A stretch of 8,451 bases of DNA. Source: Thermoplasmata archaeon (GTDB lineage: Archaea; Thermoplasmatota; Thermoplasmata; Lutacidiplasmatales; UBA184). This document shows positions 6,202 through 8,451 of the stretch, piece by piece; position 1 is the stretch's first letter; each line of letters opens with the position of its first letter. The stretch covers positions 1-8,451 of the forward strand of contig JAJZGO010000062.1 of the NCBI GenBank assembly GCA_021798415.1, in the 5' to 3' direction. The position numbers and the translations under genes were made by a program. Below the pieces are notes generated by a model that was not told the origin of the DNA, ran no database searches, and worked only from the letters and a program-made list of their open reading frames with translations.

Positions 6202-7593
6202 CTAGGCGCGGGCGCGAGCGGCACCGATCGCGGCGTCGACGATCTCGATCGCCTCGTCGATCTCCTCGCTCCGGACGACGAGCGGGGGGATGTACCGGAT
6301 CGACGACCGGCCGCAGGGGAGCAGGACGAGCCCCCGGTGGTACGCTTCCTCGAGGACCCGGTCGCGGAACGCGACCGCCGGCTCCTTCGTCCTCCGGTCC
6401 TTGACGAACTCGGTCGCCGTCATGAGCCCGAGGCCGCGCACGTCGCCGATCTCCGGGTGTTTGGAGGCGAGCTCGCGCAATCGGGCGATCAGGTGCCCGC
6501 CCTGGACCCGGGCGTTGTCGAGCAAGCGCTCCTTCTCGATCACGTCGAGCGTCGCCATCGACGCGGCGACCGCGACCAGGTTTCCGCCGAACGTGTTCGA
6601 GTGCGAGCCCTGGGTCGGGAAGTCGAGGTCGGAGCGGAAGATCACCGCGCCCATCGGGAGGCCGCCGCCGAGCGCCTTCGCCGTGGTGACGATGTCCGGC
6701 ACGACCCCGTGGTGCTCGATCGCGAACCACCGCCCGGTCCGTCCGATGCCCGCCTGGACCTCGTCGTCGATGAAGAGGATCCCGTGCTCGTCGCAGATCG
6801 ACTTCACGGTCTTGTGCCATCCCGGCGGCGGGACCACGTAGCCGCCCTCGCCCATCACCGGCTCCGCGAGGAACGCGGCGACGTCGTCGGGGGGGATCGC
6901 GGTCTGGAAGTAGAGCTCTTTGAGGATCTTCGCGCAGTAGAGGTCACAGCTCGGGTACTCGAGCTTGTACGGGCAGCGGTAGCAGTAGGGCGGCGGGATG
7001 TGGGTCCCGCCCCCGACGAACGGGGCGTAGCGGGCCCGCTGGACCGGCTTCGAGGCGGTCAGCGAGAGCGACCCCATCGTCCGGCCGTGGAACGCTCCGA
7101 GGAGGCCGATGACGATCGGCCGCTGTCGGTAGAAGCGAACGATCTTGAGCGCCGCTTCGGCGCTCTCCGTCCCGCTGTTCGTGAAGAAGACCTTCTTCGG
7201 GAAGTCGCCGGGGGTGAGGTGCGTGAGGCGCTCGGCGAGCCGAACCTGGTTCTCGTAGTAGAAGTCGGTGCCGGCGAAGTGCGTCAGGCGGCCGGCCTGC
7301 TCCCGGATCGCGCGGACGACCTCGGGATGCGAGTACCCGACCGCCTGGACCGCGACCCCCGACGCAAAGTCGAGGAGGCGGTTGCCGTCGACGTCGGTGA
7401 TCCACACGCCGCTGCCCGACGCGGCGACGATCGGCGCGGTCTTCGTGCTCGTCATCAGGTACTGCCGATCCTCGGCGACGATCCGCTGGGCGATCGGCCC
7501 CGGGATCGGGGTGCGGAGCACGACCCCCCGAGCGGGCGAGGCCGGCGTTCCTTCGGACGGCGGACGAACGGGTGCGGAGGCCGTCTGGCTCAT
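6202..7593 (-). CDS. Class III (GABA/ornithine-type) PLP aminotransferase
   Basis: A 463-residue fold-type I PLP enzyme that typically moves an omega-amino group (GABA, ornithine, acetylornithine, lysine) to 2-oxoglutarate; some archaeal relatives are amino-acid racemases. Seen: VWITDVDGNRLLDFASGVAV (63-82), TNSGTESAEAAL (138-149) binding the PLP phosphate, GAFHGRTMGS (166-175), FIDDEVQ with D277 at the pyridine nitrogen, and the Schiff-base lysine K306 in TTAKALGGGLPMGA. The SNTFGGN motif follows. Four cysteines (C204, C207, C216, C220; CYRCPY...CDLYC) form an insertion I recall from archaeal and some bacterial relatives. The N-terminal 30 residues are Pro/Ala-rich and probably disordered. 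Length is normal. ATG 7593 follows a TATA-like box. It leads the operon with the zinc dehydrogenase. Substrate cannot be assigned: transaminase is more likely than racemase. Confidence 0.93.
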   Translation of the reverse strand: MSQTASAPVRPPSEGTPASPARGVVLRTPIPGPIAQRIVAEDRQYLMTSTKTAPIVAASGSGVWITDVDGNRLLDFASGVAVQAVGYSHPEVVRAIREQAGRLTHFAGTDFYYENQVRLAERLTHLTPGDFPKKVFFTNSGTESAEAALKIVRFYRQRPIVIGLLGAFHGRTMGSLSLTASKPVQRARYAPFVGGGTHIPPPYCYRCPYKLEYPSCDLYCAKILKELYFQTAIPPDDVAAFLAEPVMGEGGYVVPPPGWHKTVKSICDEHGILFIDDEVQAGIGRTGRWFAIEHHGVVPDIVTTAKALGGGLPMGAVIFRSDLDFPTQGSHSNTFGGNLVAVAASMATLDVIEKERLLDNARVQGGHLIARLRELASKHPEIGDVRGLGLMTATEFVKDRRTKEPAVAFRDRVLEEAYHRGLVLLPCGRSSIRYIPPLVVRSEEIDEAIEIVDAAIGAARARA

Positions 7594-7624
7594 GAGACCA
7601 CCGACCGGTCATGGCCCCTCGGGA

Positions 7625-7632
7625 GGTAAAGG
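7625..7632 (-). promoter_or_regulatory. TATA-like box of the aminotransferase-dehydrogenase operon
   Basis: CCTTTACC on the minus strand is centred about 36 nt before ATG 7593. By the spacing of the tRNA-Cys promoter it would give a leader of roughly 8 nt. It shares the 119-nt gap 7594-7712 with the divergent promoter of the small gene. Confidence 0.5.
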
Positions 7633-7678
7633 CTTAGGGGTAGGGGGGCGCCTTCGAGCGCGTCCTGTGGAGCGCCGG

Positions 7679-7686
7679 CTTTTATG
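7679..7686 (+). promoter_or_regulatory. TATA box of the small hypothetical gene
   Basis: CTTTTATG is a good box A, centred about 30 nt before ATG 7713, so transcription should begin within a few bases of the start codon. It stands out in very GC-rich sequence and is good support that the small gene is expressed. Confidence 0.6.
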
Positions 7687-7712
7687 CCGAACTCTCGGGT
7701 CGTGCGCGGTCG

Positions 7713-7994
7713 ATGAGGACCCCCGGCCGCCCCGTGCGCGAGGCCGATTCGCAGACGGAGGGGTTCCGGGAGGTCGTTCCGCCGCGGGCGGTCCTCACCG
7801 AGCTCGCCCGGGGGTTCCTTCTCGTGAACGACACGAACCCCGCCCGGGCGCTCCGGTTCGCCGAGACGTTCCTCAAGGAGCAGTCCGGGCGCGCGGCACC
7901 GGCCCGAGTCGAAGCGCTGCCGAAGGTCACGCTCGCGAGGCTCTCGCTCGGCCGCTTCCCCCGGGGCGCCGTCGAACCCCTCGGGAAGCCGTAG
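7713..7994 (+). CDS. Small hypothetical protein, 93 residues
   Basis: Not recognised. Support for coding: a good TATA box at leaderless distance, a clean ATG, and G or C at nearly every third codon position, like the neighbours. The protein has an Arg/Glu-rich start, then a stretch that reads as amphipathic helices (about residues 24-55, PRAVLTELARGFLLVNDT and ARALRFAETFLKEQ), a short Ala/Pro-rich link, and a basic C-terminus ending in VEPLGKP. No cysteines, no metal motif, no signal peptide and no membrane span. It is divergent from the class III aminotransferase operon. Its last 68 nt overlap, tail to tail, the 3' end of the class I/II aminotransferase. The helical middle could be a small dimerising or regulatory unit, but nothing in the sequence proves that. 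Confidence 0.7.
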   Translation: MRTPGRPVREADSQTEGFREVVPPRAVLTELARGFLLVNDTNPARALRFAETFLKEQSGRAAPARVEALPKVTLARLSLGRFPRGAVEPLGKP

Positions 7995-8451
7995 GCCGGG
8001 GGGACCGCGCTCCGGACGGGGCGGCCGATCGCTCCCGGACCGTGAGGTACGCCTCGAGGTCGGCGGAGAAGGACCGGCGCGTGAGACAGAGGCGGACCCC
8101 CGTCGGGTCGCCGAAGTAGTGGCCCGGGCAGACCAGGACCGAGTCCCGAAGAGCGGCGGCCGCAAGCCGGGCCCCGTCCCCCCCGATCTCCCGGTCGAAT
8201 CCGACTGGTCCCGCCGGGACGATCGTCTTCGGGAACGCGCGCCGCCAGCTCGCGCGGTTCTCTTCGAGCACCCGGTCGACCTCCCGGCGGATCCGGGCGC
8301 GCGCCCCGAGGGTCGCGAGCGCCCCGGCGACCGAGTACGGGGGGACGGCGTCGAAGAGGAGGCCGTGGAATCGGGCATACTCCGAAGCCGCCGCCTCGGG
8401 CGCGACGAGGAACCCCACGCGGAGGTCATCCCCCGCGTAGAACTTCGTGAA
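7927..8451 (-). CDS. Class I/II PLP aminotransferase, 3' part
   Basis: C-terminal 174 residues of a fold-type I PLP enzyme; the 5' part is beyond the right edge. The first residues in the window, FTKFYAGDDLRVG, carry the Schiff-base lysine (K3, codon 8445-8443) and the phosphate-binding arginine (R11), as in the S-K-x-Y-G-x-x-G-L-R-x-G motif of the aspartate/histidinol-phosphate aminotransferase group. The C-terminal domain ends normally with VCPGHYFGD, VRLCLT (R120, expected to bind the substrate carboxylate) and SADLEAYL. Substrate is unknown. After the conserved fold (to about 8028) a tail of 33 residues, rich in Arg, Pro and Ser, runs on to the stop. The final 68 nt lie antisense to the coding sequence of the small gene. 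The tail looks non-conserved and may exist only because no earlier in-frame stop occurs. Confidence 0.87.
   Translation of the reverse strand, partial: FTKFYAGDDLRVGFLVAPEAAASEYARFHGLLFDAVPPYSVAGALATLGARARIRREVDRVLEENRASWRRAFPKTIVPAGPVGFDREIGGDGARLAAAALRDSVLVCPGHYFGDPTGVRLCLTRRSFSADLEAYLTVRERSAAPSGARSPRPTASRGVRRRPGGSGRARASRA

Noticed and set aside
6199..7629. 476-codon plus-strand frame opposite the class III aminotransferase
   Set aside because: The minus strand has every aminotransferase motif in order. The plus frame is its Arg/Asp/Glu-rich mirror image with no family features.
1..8451. CRISPR array, insertion sequence, prophage, toxin-antitoxin or defence cluster
   Set aside because: No spaced direct repeats, transposase, integrase, paired inverted termini or defence-type protein domains were found. 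The gene content is housekeeping and metabolic.

Overview
This is a very GC-rich window, about 70% or more by eye. It looks like chromosomal DNA from an archaeon. Three things point that way: a tRNA-Cys with no encoded CCA and a box A (TATA) element about 28 nt upstream; several protein genes whose TATA-like boxes lie only about 27-40 nt before the start codon (leaderless or very short leaders); and archaeal-type protein families. A high-GC uncultured Thermoplasmatota lineage is my best guess, but this is inference and no marker here settles it.

Layout. From 1 to 2041 (+) lie the 3' part of a methionyl-tRNA synthetase with a fused C-terminal tRNA-binding OB domain and, overlapping it by ATGA, a complete PHP-family metal-dependent phosphoesterase. 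From 2042 to 2957 is the longest stretch without protein genes. It carries a promoter plus tRNA-Cys(GCA) at 2232-2304, then about 600 nt of unassigned, hairpin-rich sequence. Next come a thioredoxin with an unusual N-terminal extension (2958-3434, +), convergent with an ATP-binding-type universal stress protein (3495-3965, -). The latter is divergent from an NDP-sugar pyrophosphorylase-like nucleotidyltransferase (4149-5123, +). A two-gene minus-strand operon follows: a class III PLP aminotransferase (6202-7593) then a zinc-dependent medium-chain dehydrogenase (5163-6200), one base apart. Divergent from that operon is a short hypothetical gene (7713-7994, +). Its 3' end overlaps, tail to tail, the 3' end of a class I/II aminotransferase that runs off the right edge (7927-8451, -).

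How it fits together. Most of this is housekeeping: translation (MetRS, tRNA-Cys), redox and stress (thioredoxin, universal stress protein), sugar-nucleotide supply for glycans, and amino-acid metabolism (two aminotransferases of different fold classes). The aminotransferase/dehydrogenase pair is the only clear metabolic operon; its substrate cannot be read from sequence. I see no mobile element, CRISPR array, phage or defence module. The points most worth a second look are the structured intergenic region 2305-2916, the thioredoxin extension, the aminotransferase/dehydrogenase operon, and the small orphan gene with its antisense 3' overlap.
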